From assembly GCF_000378825.1 (NCBI RefSeq), contig NZ_KB900388.1, positions 3,164,777 to 3,228,776 of the forward strand: 64,000 bases of DNA, given 5' to 3'. The notes under the pieces are model-generated. The model worked only from the letters and a program-made list of their open reading frames with translations. It was not told where the DNA came from and did not search any database. This DNA comes from Salinispora vitiensis (GTDB lineage Bacteria > Actinomycetota > Actinomycetes > Mycobacteriales > Micromonosporaceae). Positions 45,953 through 54,617 of this stretch are shown piece after piece (positions within the stretch are counted from its first letter, which is position 1; every line of letters begins with the position of its first letter). The translations under genes were made by a program, and so were the position numbers.

Positions 45953-46492
45953 TCAGCGCTGGCCGGAACGGCCTCCCCGGTCGCCGGGCTCGCGATCTTG
46001 GTCGTTCTCCTGCTCGGGAACCCGGCAGGAACGCTCCAACCAGAGCGCGGCGGCCACCAGCGCCAGGGCGGCGAGCAGGCTGCTCCCAGCCACGCTCCGG
46101 TCGCTCGCCGCGACCTGGGTGGACTCCACGAACAGCCACCCGGTCAGGCCCGCGTAGCAGCCGACGAAGATCGCCCCCGCCAGCGCGGACGCCTTTGCCA
46201 GCACCACGAGGCGGGCAACCAGCAGCGGGTTCACCGGCTCCTTCCCCGGCCGGCGCGCGATCCGGGCCCGGGTGTTCACCGCGGCGTACGCCTCCAGCAC
46301 GGCGAGCCCGGCCAGGGTGACCACCGGCAGCCAGGGCAGGTCACCGGGGAGGTAGTCGTAGTAGAAGAAGCTGATCAGCAGCCACGCCACCCCGGCGGCG
46401 GCGAGGCCGGCGACCACCAGTGTGGAGCCCCGGGTGGGGCCCATCCGGCCGGGGCCCGCGCCGTCCGGAGGTGATGACCTCGACTGCGTCAT
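45953..46492 (-). CDS. DUF3180 family membrane protein
   Basis: 179 residues, four membrane segments (STLVVAGLAAAGVAWLLISF; LPVVTLAGLAVLEAYAAVNT; ARLVVLAKASALAGAIFVGC; SSLLAALALVAAALWLERSC). It corresponds to the DUF3180 protein that follows folK across actinobacteria (Rv3605c position). The motif KEPVNPLLVARLVVLAKASA is typical. Function unknown. It is 19 bp after folK, so part of the fol operon. Confidence 0.85.
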   Translation of the reverse strand: MTQSRSSPPDGAGPGRMGPTRGSTLVVAGLAAAGVAWLLISFFYYDYLPGDLPWLPVVTLAGLAVLEAYAAVNTRARIARRPGKEPVNPLLVARLVVLAKASALAGAIFVGCYAGLTGWLFVESTQVAASDRSVAGSSLLAALALVAAALWLERSCRVPEQENDQDREPGDRGGRSGQR

Positions 46493-46511
46493 GCCCGCCG
46501 GCTCCGCTGCC

Positions 46512-47039
46512 TCATGCCGTTGACTCTAGCTCCACTTCAGGGCAGGGGCGCAGCTCCAACGCGTCCGCACCGACCGGCGCCGAGTTCAGCAGGTCGGTCA
46601 GCCAGCCGTGGCCCGGCAGCCGCCCGTACGGTTGCAGGTCGAGCCAGGGCCGCAGGACGAAGGCGCGCAGGTGGGCGCGGGGGTGCGGCAGCGTCAGCTC
46701 GGGATCGTCCCGGAGCACCGGCGTGCCGTCCTGGCCCCAGACCGCGATGACGTCGACGTCGAGGGTGCGGGGCCCGAAACGCCGGCCCGGATCGCGCTCC
46801 CGGCCGGCCGCCCGCTCGGCCGCCTGGGCCCGCGCCAGCCAGTCCTCCGGCGCCGCCGCGTGATCTACCGCCAGCACCACGGCGTTCAGGTACGCGGGCT
46901 GGTCGCGGTCACCCCAGGGCGGCGTCTCGTAGACACCGGAGACCAGGAGCACGGACTCACCCAGCGCGGTGACCGCCGACCGCAGGTGGTCGGCCCGGTC
47001 GCCGAGGTTGCTACCGAGCGAGAGCAGGGCGCGGGTCAC
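46512..47039 (-). CDS. folK: 2-amino-4-hydroxy-6-hydroxymethyldihydropteridine diphosphokinase
   Basis: Folate-pathway pyrophosphokinase. 175 residues. LLSLGSNLGDRADHLRSAVT (6-25), SGVYETPPWG, QPAYLNAVVLA and the catalytic FGPRTLDVDVIAVWG with LPHPRAHLRAFVLRP are all present. ATG overlaps the folB stop by 4 nt; folP-folB-folK are all coupled. Confidence 0.96.
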   Translation of the reverse strand: MTRALLSLGSNLGDRADHLRSAVTALGESVLLVSGVYETPPWGDRDQPAYLNAVVLAVDHAAAPEDWLARAQAAERAAGRERDPGRRFGPRTLDVDVIAVWGQDGTPVLRDDPELTLPHPRAHLRAFVLRPWLDLQPYGRLPGHGWLTDLLNSAPVGADALELRPCPEVELESTA

Positions 47040-47398
47040 GAGGCGGACCTGGACATGGTGACAGCCACATCGGTGAAGCTACCCGAGATCGGGGCCTGCG
47101 GCTTGTGCACCGTCACCGTGGCGGTACGGACCCGGGCGTCGGCCAGGCAGACCGTGAGAAGCCGGTCGGCGAGGGTCTCGATCAGGTTGACCGGCTCCCC
47201 GGCCACCACCGCCGCCAGCCGCTCGGCCAACTCCCCGTAGTGGACGGTGTCGGTCACCTCGTCCGAACGGGCGGCCGGGGCGAGGTCCAGCTCCAGCAGC
47301 GCGTCCACGACGAAGTCCTGCCCGTGTTCCCGCTCGAAGTCGTACACCCCGTGCCGGCCGTGCACCCGCAGGCCGGTGAGCTCGATCCGGTCGGTCAT
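47036..47398 (-). CDS. folB: Dihydroneopterin aldolase
   Basis: 120 residues, normal length. ELTGLRVHGRHGVYDFEREH (6-25) with the substrate-binding glutamate region, VDALLELDLAPAARSDEVTD, NLIETLADRL and VTVHKPQAPI. It forms 6-hydroxymethyl-dihydropterin, the FolK substrate. 4-nt overlaps with folP upstream and folK downstream. Confidence 0.95.
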   Translation of the reverse strand: MTDRIELTGLRVHGRHGVYDFEREHGQDFVVDALLELDLAPAARSDEVTDTVHYGELAERLAAVVAGEPVNLIETLADRLLTVCLADARVRTATVTVHKPQAPISGSFTDVAVTMSRSAS

Positions 47399-48315
47399 CG
47401 CTGCTCTCCGCTGGTCTGGGCGCCGCCGGCGCCGGCCGGTCCGGTCGAACTGGCGCCGGCGGGACCGGACGATCCGGTGGCGGCCAGCCGGGGCGACCCG
47501 GTGGCCCGCCAGACGGCCAGCGCGTCCGCGGTGGCCCGGACGTCGTGCACCCGCACGCCCCAGGCGCCGGCCGCGACCGCGAGCACGCTGGTGGCAACCG
47601 TGGCAATCTCCCGGCCCTCGGTCGGCCGCGGCGTGCCGTCAACGGCGAGCAGCGCACCCAAGTGGGACTTGCGGCTGGCGGCGAAGAGCAGCGGGTAGCC
47701 GAGCGCCAGCAGCTCCGGCAGCCGCGCACTCAGCTCCCAGTTGTGGGCGGCGGTCTTCGCGAAGCCGAGCCCCGGGTCGATGACGATGCGGTCGGCCGCC
47801 ACCCCGGCAGCGAGGGCCGCCTCGACCCGCTGCGCCAGCTCGGCCTTGACGTCGGCGACGACGTCGCCGTAGCGGGCCAGCTCCCGCATCTCGCGGGAGT
47901 GCCCCCGCCAGTGCATGAGCACCCAGGGGCAGCCGGCGTCCCGAACCACCCGGGCCATGTCCGGGTCGGCGAGCCCACCGGAGACATCGTTGACCACCTG
48001 CGCCCCGGCGGCGAGCGCCAGCTCCGCCACCCGGGCCCGGGTGGTGTCGATGCTGACCGGCACGCCGGCGGCGGCCAGCTCGCGGATCACCGGCCGCACC
48101 CGGTCCGCCTCGGTCTCGGCCGCCACCCGGTCCGCCCCGGGTCGGGTGGACTCGCCACCCACGTCCACCAGGTGGGCACCGTCGTCGCGCAGCCGCACGC
48201 CGTGTGCGATGGCGGCATCGAGATCGGCGTAGCGTCCGCCGTCGGAGAAGGAGTCCGGGGTGACGTTCAGGATGCCCATCACCACCGGGGACGCGGCCTG
48301 CACCAGATCGGTCAC
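47395..48315 (-). CDS. folP: Dihydropteroate synthase
   Basis: 306 residues from GTG 48315. VMGILNVTPDSFSDGG (about 13-28), GESTRPGADRV, SIDTTRARVAELAL, NDVSGGLADPDM, IDPGLGFAKTAAHNWEL and FAASRKSHLG are the DHPS signatures. The last ~35 residues are Gly/Ala/Ser-rich. No RBS, but a leaderless promoter is placed correctly. In mycobacteria folE directly precedes folP; here the 12.9-kb secretion-like block separates them, so folP has its own promoter. Confidence 0.94.
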   Translation of the reverse strand: MTDLVQAASPVVMGILNVTPDSFSDGGRYADLDAAIAHGVRLRDDGAHLVDVGGESTRPGADRVAAETEADRVRPVIRELAAAGVPVSIDTTRARVAELALAAGAQVVNDVSGGLADPDMARVVRDAGCPWVLMHWRGHSREMRELARYGDVVADVKAELAQRVEAALAAGVAADRIVIDPGLGFAKTAAHNWELSARLPELLALGYPLLFAASRKSHLGALLAVDGTPRPTEGREIATVATSVLAVAAGAWGVRVHDVRATADALAVWRATGSPRLAATGSSGPAGASSTGPAGAGGAQTSGEQR

Positions 48316-48327
48316 AAGGAGACCGTA
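48313..48327 (-). promoter_or_regulatory. Leaderless promoter of folP
   Basis: Minus-strand TACGGT (48327-48322), 6 nt, then GTG (48315-48313). Same geometry as radA and disA. This gives folP-folB-folK a promoter independent of folE. Confidence 0.45.
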
Positions 48328-48655
48328 CCGGTCCTCGTTGGCGCTCCCGCGCCACCCGGCCCGGGGGCGCTGACATGCGGTTCGGTGCAGGTGTGGGGTC
48401 GGACGACAGAGTCGGATCGGGGTCATTCTTCGTGGCTTGTCGCAGACAGTGGGTGGCCGTACGCTTTGGAATTGCCGAGCATCGAGGTGGCGAAGCCTGG
48501 AGGGAGGGGCCGAAGCGGGAAAATCCGCCCAGGACCCGCCCGCTCGTGGTGGGTGACGACCGCAGCGGCCTAGCCGCAACGTGAGCACCGTTCCCGCCCG
48601 GCATGCCTGCTGCACCGCCGCGGCGCCGCCGGCCGCGAAATGGGGAGGTTTTCCA
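48316..48655. promoter_or_regulatory. 340-bp divergent region between folP and the secretion-like operon
   Basis: No gene seen. It holds the leaderless folP promoter at the left end and the strong RBS GGGGAGG (48642-48648) of the first rightward gene at the right end. Moderately AT-richer sequence around 48460-48480 (CGTACGCTTTGGAATTGCCG) may contain the rightward promoter, but no confident -35/-10 pair can be named. Confidence 0.4.
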
Positions 48656-48967
48656 GTGATCGCCATCGAGCTGACGGAGGCGGCATCGTCCGCCGCCCAC
48701 GCGCTCGCCGCCCTGAGCTCGACACCGCTCGCCGAGCCCGCACCCAGCGGTATCGCCACCGACAACATCGTCGCCTTCTTCGCAAGCAAGATCGCCCCGA
48801 TCCTGTTGGCCGTGCTGGGCGTCATCTTCATCGGGCGGGCGAGCCGGGGCGAGATCTCCAAGGTCTTGACGAGCTCGGCCATCGCGATCGTCGGCCTGGC
48901 CTTCATCGCCGGGGCCGCCACCCTCTTCTTCGTCGGCGACTACCTGATCAGCCTGATCTTCGAATAG
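48656..48967 (+). CDS. Small two-TM protein, VirB2/pilin-like position in secretion-like operon
   Basis: 103 residues from GTG 48656, chosen for the RBS GGGGAGG 7 nt upstream. A short Ala/Ser-rich N-terminus precedes two membrane helices: VAFFASKIAPILLAVLGVIF (about 39-58) and TSSAIAIVGLAFIAGAATLF (about 72-91). They are joined by a short charged loop (GRASRGEISKVL). Size and topology match VirB2/TrbC-type pilins and the small membrane subunits of Gram-positive conjugation systems; sequence alone does not prove homology. First gene of the operon, 14 bp before the PrgI-like gene. Confidence 0.62.
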   Translation: MIAIELTEAASSAAHALAALSSTPLAEPAPSGIATDNIVAFFASKIAPILLAVLGVIFIGRASRGEISKVLTSSAIAIVGLAFIAGAATLFFVGDYLISLIFE

Positions 48968-48981
48968 GCGCGGGCACAAGC

Positions 48982-49344
48982 ATGCGGCTGCGCACCGACG
49001 ACGACATCTACCGGGCTCGTCTGGTCTACCTCGGGCCCCCCGGCTACACCCTCCCGGTCCACCTCCCGTACGCCCAGTACGGGCTCTTCATGCTGCTCGT
49101 TCCCCTCTACATGTTCGTCCACTGGTTGTTCACGCTGCAGGTCGAGCTCTTCCCGGCGTGGGAGATCGCCCTCGCGATCGTGACCACCTCGTTCGTCTTC
49201 CGGTACGTCGACCCGGATCGGCCCGCGCGCATGGTGATCCACACCGCGCTGACCGACTGGCGACGCACCCGGGAGCCGGCCGCCGAGCAACGCGACCCCC
49301 GCCTGGTCGGCAGCCGGATCAGGATCCGAGAGGAACTGGCATGA
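48982..49344 (+). CDS. PrgI/VirB3-like membrane protein
   Basis: 120 residues from ATG 48982. Two adjacent membrane segments (YGLFMLLVPLYMFVHWLFTL; EIALAIVTTSFVFRYVDPDR) flanked by hydrophilic ends. This matches the layout of PrgI/VirB3 proteins, which sit next to and dock the VirB4 ATPase. It is immediately upstream of the VirB4-like gene, linked through a 13-codon mini-ORF that overlaps its stop codon. Confidence 0.6.
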   Translation: MRLRTDDDIYRARLVYLGPPGYTLPVHLPYAQYGLFMLLVPLYMFVHWLFTLQVELFPAWEIALAIVTTSFVFRYVDPDRPARMVIHTALTDWRRTREPAAEQRDPRLVGSRIRIREELA

Positions 49345-49382
49345 CCGGGCAGTGCAACGACGCGGGTGAGGCGGTCGCATGA
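49341..49382 (+). CDS. 13-codon coupling mini-ORF
   Basis: ATG 49341 overlaps the stop of the PrgI-like gene (ATGA). The frame MTGQCNDAGEAVA ends with TGA at 49380-49382, which overlaps the ATG (49379) of the VirB4-like gene, again as ATGA. It therefore bridges the 34-nt gap between two genes by back-to-back translational coupling. The peptide itself need not have a function. Confidence 0.5.
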   Translation: MTGQCNDAGEAVA

Positions 49383-52300
49383 GTTCCCACTACGCGCCGG
49401 GGTCTCCGGCTGGGCAACCGGCCGCAACCCCAGGTGACGCAGCGCAGCCTGCTGGCTACGTCACGGAGTTCGATGAGGCCTGGCCCGACTCCGCCCGGTC
49501 CACCTCCCCGGGCCACGGTGGGGTCGGTGTCTTCCCGGCGCACCGCCCACTGCACCAGCGGACGCCCACCGAGCCGCCGCCGGCCGCCGGCACCGACATC
49601 GACTCCCCCTTCCTCGACCTGTTCGGCGCGACGCGCCCGGCCCGGTCCACGTCGGTCGGATCAGCGGCGCGCGAACAGCAGCCGCAGCCGACCATCCCGC
49701 AGCAGTTCGGCGCCGCGGATCCCCGCTCCGCTCCGGCCGCTCCCGGGGCCCTGGCCGCACCGGCCACTCCCGCCGCACCGACTGAAGTGGAGCGGTCGTC
49801 CGCCGGGCCGGCCCGGCGCTCCACCCGAGTACCGCACCAGGTCGGCGAGCGGCTCGCCCGGCCGGAGACCGAAGAGGCGGCCCCACCGGCTGCCGAGGTG
49901 CGGCCGCGGCCAGCCGAGGTGACACCGCGGCGTCGCCTCGACGAGCGGTCGGAGCCGGACGCCCCGGACGTACCCCCGTCCGAACAACGCTCCACCAACC
50001 GGCGGGACCGCGCCGCCAAACCCGACCGTCGAGACCGCGCCACCAAACCCGACCGTCGGGACCGCGCCACCAAACCCGACCGTCGGGATCGCGCCACCAA
50101 GCCGGCACGAATCCGGCCGCCGAAGATCAATTTCAAGGACCGGGACCCGTCGGTGGAGCTGGCCATCACCGAAATCGCCGGCCACCTGACCTTCACCCCC
50201 AACACGGTCACCGCCTGGTACTGGCTACCCGAGGTGCGCTGGGCCTTCCGCCCCGACGCCGAGCGGGAGGCACTACTCGCGGCGATCTCCGAGCAGTACG
50301 CCGGGCTGGCCGGCTTCCGCCTGCACCTGCGACGCACCACCCGCCCCTTCCCGGCCGACGAGTGGGCCCGCACCATCGACACCCACACCCGGGCACCGCT
50401 CCCCGACGTCCCGGGGACCCCGACCTGGGCAGATCACCTGGTCGCCGCGCAACGACACCTGCTCTCGGTCAACCACGCCGAGGGACAGACGTACCTGGGG
50501 GTGACCTTCGCCCGACGCTCCCTGGGCGACTCGCTGGTGGAGCGGGTCCGACGCAGCTTCGGTCGCGGCGTCGCCGAGGGCGAACGGCGCAAGCTCAGTC
50601 GTACCGTCGAGCAGTTCGACGAGGTGCTGGGCGCCTTCGGAATGCGCGGACGCCGGGTCACCACACCGGAACTGGAGTGGCTCCTCTACCGCTCAGTAGC
50701 GCTCTGCATGGCCCCACCCGGGCGGCTCTCCCCGGTCACCGACGGGCACTGGGAACGCGGCGACCTGCTCGCCCTGACCGAGCAGGTGGAGCGGTACCGC
50801 ACCCCGTACGGGTCCACGGTCAAGCTGGTCAACCGGATGACCGGGGAGGAGGGGCACGTCGCCGTCCTCGCCGTGGGCCGGATGGAGCCACTGGAGATCC
50901 CGGAACGACACGAGCCCTGGCTGCACTTTCACGAGCGGCTGCCCTGGCCGATGGAGCTGTCCAGCCGGGTCGACATCCTCGGCTCCGGCGACTCCTTCCG
51001 CAACCTGGAGCACCGGCTGCGGATGATCCGCTCCCAGCAGCTCGACTACGCCGAACACGGCATCGACGCCCCGCCAGAGTTGGAGCGCCTCGCGGAGCGG
51101 GCCCTGGTCATCGGTGACGAGATGACCACCGGGCTGCCGGTCGAATCGGCCCGCGCGCACGGCTGGCACCGACTCGCCGTCGGCGGCCGGACCCGAGAGG
51201 AGTGCCTGGAACGCGCCCGCCGGCTGATCCAGCTCTACTCCCGAGAGCTGCGGGTCTCGCTCCAGCACCCAAAGAACCAGGACTGGCTGGCCCGCGAGTT
51301 CATCCCCGGGGAGCCGATCGCCAACACCGGCTACGTCCGCCGGATGCCGGTCAACCTCTTCGCCGCCGCGCTCCCGCAGGCCGCCTCGACCGTCGGCGAC
51401 CGCCGGGGCGACCTGATCGGGCGTACCGCCGGCACCTGCCGCCGGCCGGTCTTCCTCGACCTGCACTTCCCGATGGAGGTCCGGGAACGCTCCGGGCTCG
51501 GGGTCTTCGTGGCCGAGCCCGGCGGCGGTAAGTCCACCCTGCTCGGCGCCCTCGGCTACCTGGCCGCCCGCCGCGGGGTGCAGGTAACGCTGCTCGACCC
51601 CTCCGGCCCGCTCGCCCGGCTCTGCGCCATGCCGGAGCTGGCCCCGTACGCGCGGGTGCTGAACCTGACCGGTTCCGAACCCGGCACCCTCGCCCCGTAC
51701 TCGCTGATCCCCACCCCGCTACGCAGTGAGTTCAGCGCCGGTGACGCGGGCGACCGGGAGTTCGAGATCGCCGTCTCCAACGCCCGGGCCGAACGCCGGA
51801 TGCTGGTCCAGGACATCTGCATGATGCTGGTGCCGCCGCAGGTCGCGCGGGAGGCCTCCACCGCCACGCTCTTCCGGCACGCCGTACGCCAGGTTCCGGC
51901 GGAGGAGACGGCCACCCTGGACGATGTGGTCGCCACCCTGGGCAAGCTCGACGACGACGCCGGCCGGGAACTGGCCAACCTCCTGCTGGACACCGCCGAG
52001 ATGCCGTTGGCCATGCTCTTCTTCGGTCGCCCCCCGGAGGGGCTGCTCGGGCCGGACGCCACCCTCACCGTGATCACGATGGCCGGCCTCCGCCTCCCCG
52101 ACCTCAAGATCGAGCGAGAGTACTGGTCGGCGGAGGAGGCGCTCGCCCTGCCCATGCTGCACACCGCGCACCGGCTCGCCGTCCGCCGCTGCTACGGCGG
52201 CTCGATGTCCTCGCGCAAGCTGGTCGGGCTGGACGAGGCGCACTTCATGGAGGGCTGGCGGTCGGGGCGGTCGTTCCTGGTGCGGCTGGCCCGGGACTCC

Positions 52301-52684
52301 CGCAAGTGGAACCTGGCCGCGCTGGTCGCCTCGCAGAACCCGAAGGACATCCTGGGCCTCGACGTACAGAACCTGGTCTCTACGGTCTTCGTCGGGCGGA
52401 TCGCCGAGGACGAGGAGATCGCCTCCGAGGCGCTGCGCCTGCTGCGGGTCCCGGTCAACGACGGGTACGAGGCCACCCTCGCTTCCCTCTCCGCCGCCGA
52501 CAGCACCTCCGCCGCCCGCCTCGGCTACCGCGAGTTCGTCATGCGCGACGTTGACGGGCGGGTGCAGAAGGTACGAGTCGACGTCTCGTACGTCGATGGG
52601 CTGCTCGACCACCTCGACACCACACCCGCGGCGGTCGCTGCCGCAGCGGGTGTACTACCCGTCGTAGCCGACCTGGAGGCGTGA
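49379..52684 (+). CDS. VirB4/TraC-like secretion ATPase
   Basis: 1101 residues. The first ~250 are disordered (Pro/Ala/Arg-rich) with a 9-residue DRRDRATKP repeat at about 209-242. The VirB4-type domain starts near 255 (PPKINFKDRDPSVELAITEI). Walker A is AEPGGGKST (712-720), Walker B VGLDEAHFM with D952/E953, and DSRKWNLAALVASQNPKDIL is the arginine-finger/SQN region characteristic of VirB4/VirD4 ATPases. It would energise assembly or substrate transfer of a type IV-like secretion apparatus. One base separates its stop from the next start. Confidence 0.85.
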   Translation: MSSHYAPGSPAGQPAATPGDAAQPAGYVTEFDEAWPDSARSTSPGHGGVGVFPAHRPLHQRTPTEPPPAAGTDIDSPFLDLFGATRPARSTSVGSAAREQQPQPTIPQQFGAADPRSAPAAPGALAAPATPAAPTEVERSSAGPARRSTRVPHQVGERLARPETEEAAPPAAEVRPRPAEVTPRRRLDERSEPDAPDVPPSEQRSTNRRDRAAKPDRRDRATKPDRRDRATKPDRRDRATKPARIRPPKINFKDRDPSVELAITEIAGHLTFTPNTVTAWYWLPEVRWAFRPDAEREALLAAISEQYAGLAGFRLHLRRTTRPFPADEWARTIDTHTRAPLPDVPGTPTWADHLVAAQRHLLSVNHAEGQTYLGVTFARRSLGDSLVERVRRSFGRGVAEGERRKLSRTVEQFDEVLGAFGMRGRRVTTPELEWLLYRSVALCMAPPGRLSPVTDGHWERGDLLALTEQVERYRTPYGSTVKLVNRMTGEEGHVAVLAVGRMEPLEIPERHEPWLHFHERLPWPMELSSRVDILGSGDSFRNLEHRLRMIRSQQLDYAEHGIDAPPELERLAERALVIGDEMTTGLPVESARAHGWHRLAVGGRTREECLERARRLIQLYSRELRVSLQHPKNQDWLAREFIPGEPIANTGYVRRMPVNLFAAALPQAASTVGDRRGDLIGRTAGTCRRPVFLDLHFPMEVRERSGLGVFVAEPGGGKSTLLGALGYLAARRGVQVTLLDPSGPLARLCAMPELAPYARVLNLTGSEPGTLAPYSLIPTPLRSEFSAGDAGDREFEIAVSNARAERRMLVQDICMMLVPPQVAREASTATLFRHAVRQVPAEETATLDDVVATLGKLDDDAGRELANLLLDTAEMPLAMLFFGRPPEGLLGPDATLTVITMAGLRLPDLKIEREYWSAEEALALPMLHTAHRLAVRRCYGGSMSSRKLVGLDEAHFMEGWRSGRSFLVRLARDSRKWNLAALVASQNPKDILGLDVQNLVSTVFVGRIAEDEEIASEALRLLRVPVNDGYEATLASLSAADSTSAARLGYREFVMRDVDGRVQKVRVDVSYVDGLLDHLDTTPAAVAAAAGVLPVVADLEA
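50003..50103. repeat. 27-bp coding repeat in the VirB4-like gene
   Basis: 3.7 copies of the 27-bp unit CGGGACCGCGCCACCAAACC plus CGACCGT start at 50003, 50030, 50057 and 50084 and encode DRRDRATKP. The copies are almost identical at DNA level, suggesting recent expansion. Confidence 0.85.
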
Positions 52685-52685
52685 G

Positions 52686-54617
52686 ATGGCCGGGGCCCGG
52701 GCTCGGACGGTGGCGCTGTTGCTGGCCCTCGGCGTCCTCGCCGGGGCCACGGTCAGCTGGCCGGGGGTCGGCGCGGCGGCGGCACCGGCCCCGGAGCTGT
52801 CCACGCAGGCCCCGGCCAGCCCCTGCACCGTCGAGCAGTGGCAGGCCGACTTCCGCTCCTGTGTCTCCCGGCTCAGCGAGGTCGCTGAGGACGAGGTCAC
52901 CTGCCGCAACGCCCCGACGCCGACGGCGCCGGACTCCGGCCTCGCCGGCTGGTTCGCGGCCCGCCCGGACTCCGCGAAGGAGCCCGGCCCGAAAGGGTTC
53001 TACAGCGACTACGGCTACGCCGGCTACGGCTACACCACCTACGACATCGACACCGGCTGCGCCACCGCCGTGCTGCACCCGGACTACAAGTTCACCAACA
53101 CGGTCGCCAACGGCGAATTCATGATCGCCACTGCGATCATCGGTGCCTCGAACGCGCTGCGGGAGCGGGCCTGGGATCCGCGGTCGATGTGGGGCTGGGC
53201 CGATCCGCTGGTGGAGCAGGCGACCACGGCGGTCTACCAGAAGGTGTTCAGCGTCTTCGGGATCGTCACCCTCGGCGTGGTCGGGCTCTATCTGCTCTGG
53301 CGATCCCGCCAGTCGGACATGAGCAACGCCATAACGACCGCCGGCTGGGCACTGCTCGTGATGGTGGCGGTGACCGCGCTGGCCGCCTGGCCGGTGAAGT
53401 CCGCCAACGTCGCCGACGGCACCCTGGTCACCACGCTGGGGGTGGTCCACGACGCGGTCGGACCAACCACCAGGGATGCCCCGCCGGACCAGTGCCCGGT
53501 CCCGAATCCGGATGCCTGTGTCGACAAGCGCCCGCCGGCGGTGCGGGCGAGCGACACGGCCACCGAGACGATGCTCTACCGCAACTGGCTGCGCGGGGTG
53601 CTGGGCTCGGCCGACAGTGAGACCGCGCAGAAGTACGGGCCGGCGCTCTACGACGCGAAGTCCTTCTCCTGGGGGGAGACCGAGAAGCTGCGGGAGTTCC
53701 CCGCCACCCGGGAGGCCACCGTCCGGGCCAAGCAACAGCAGTGGGCGCGGGTCGCCCAGCAGATCAAGCAGGAGGATCCGGAGGCGTACGAGTACCTGCA
53801 GGGAATCCGGGACATGGACCGGGTCGGTGCCGGCTTCATCGCGGTGCTCGCCGCGCTGCTCTTCGCGATGTTTGATCTCACCGCGTCGGTGCTGGTGCTG
53901 CTGGGCTTCCTGCTCTTCCGCTGGGCGGTGATCGCCGCGCCGATCCTCGGCACCGTCGGCCTGCTCCGACCGGCGAGCGCCGGGCTGCGCCGGCTGGGTA
54001 ACGCCGTGGTCGCGGCGGTCTTCAACATCGCCATCTTCGGCACCGGCGCCGCGATCTACCTCTTCGCCGTGGACCTCATCATGAGCACGCCGACCCTGCC
54101 CGGCTGGCTCCAGGTGGTGCTGGTCTGGCTCTGCGGCGTGGTCGGTTGGCTGCTGCTGCGCCCCTACCGGCGGGTCACCCAGCTCGGCGGCAAGGGCGGT
54201 GGCGAGTCGGGCGGCTCGGCTGGCTCCTGGCACCGCCGGTTCTTCCGGGACATGCGCACGGCGTCCCGCCTCGACGCGGAGCCGCGTGGGGCCGGCGAGC
54301 CGAGCTCGGGTCGCCGCGGCGCGGTGGTGGCGACGCAGAGCAGGCTCCGGCCGGAGGCCCGCCACGAGGAGCTGGCGCCCGCGACCGAGGGTGGGGCCCG
54401 GCCGGAGCGCCGCGAGCGGCCGGACGGGGCGCCGACGGCCGGGGAGCGCGGCTCCCCGGACCGCGCCACCCCCGCACCGCGGCAACGGCGGACGCCGGCC
54501 AGCTGGACCGAGCCGGAGGGCCCGCCGGAGAGCCCCTCGTTCGTCATCTACCGGCCCGGTGCGACGAAGCCCGCGCCGGAACGGAGCACCCCCCGGGTCC
54601 GCTCCGAGGCCCGGTGA
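52686..54617 (+). CDS. VirB6/TrbL-like polytopic membrane protein
   Basis: 643 residues. Signal-like segment (8-25). A Cys-containing extracytoplasmic region (C47, C59, C73, C125) is followed by membrane helices at about 188-204, 219-236, 381-410, 412-428, 440-462 and 473-491. A long cytoplasmic tail is rich in Arg, Pro and Glu. The Cys pair C270/C278 lies in the second outer loop. A large polytopic protein directly after VirB4 fits the VirB6/TrbL channel subunit. No sequence motif is diagnostic, so the assignment rests on topology and neighbours. Its stop overlaps the next start (GTGA). Confidence 0.65.
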   Translation: MAGARARTVALLLALGVLAGATVSWPGVGAAAAPAPELSTQAPASPCTVEQWQADFRSCVSRLSEVAEDEVTCRNAPTPTAPDSGLAGWFAARPDSAKEPGPKGFYSDYGYAGYGYTTYDIDTGCATAVLHPDYKFTNTVANGEFMIATAIIGASNALRERAWDPRSMWGWADPLVEQATTAVYQKVFSVFGIVTLGVVGLYLLWRSRQSDMSNAITTAGWALLVMVAVTALAAWPVKSANVADGTLVTTLGVVHDAVGPTTRDAPPDQCPVPNPDACVDKRPPAVRASDTATETMLYRNWLRGVLGSADSETAQKYGPALYDAKSFSWGETEKLREFPATREATVRAKQQQWARVAQQIKQEDPEAYEYLQGIRDMDRVGAGFIAVLAALLFAMFDLTASVLVLLGFLLFRWAVIAAPILGTVGLLRPASAGLRRLGNAVVAAVFNIAIFGTGAAIYLFAVDLIMSTPTLPGWLQVVLVWLCGVVGWLLLRPYRRVTQLGGKGGGESGGSAGSWHRRFFRDMRTASRLDAEPRGAGEPSSGRRGAVVATQSRLRPEARHEELAPATEGGARPERRERPDGAPTAGERGSPDRATPAPRQRRTPASWTEPEGPPESPSFVIYRPGATKPAPERSTPRVRSEAR

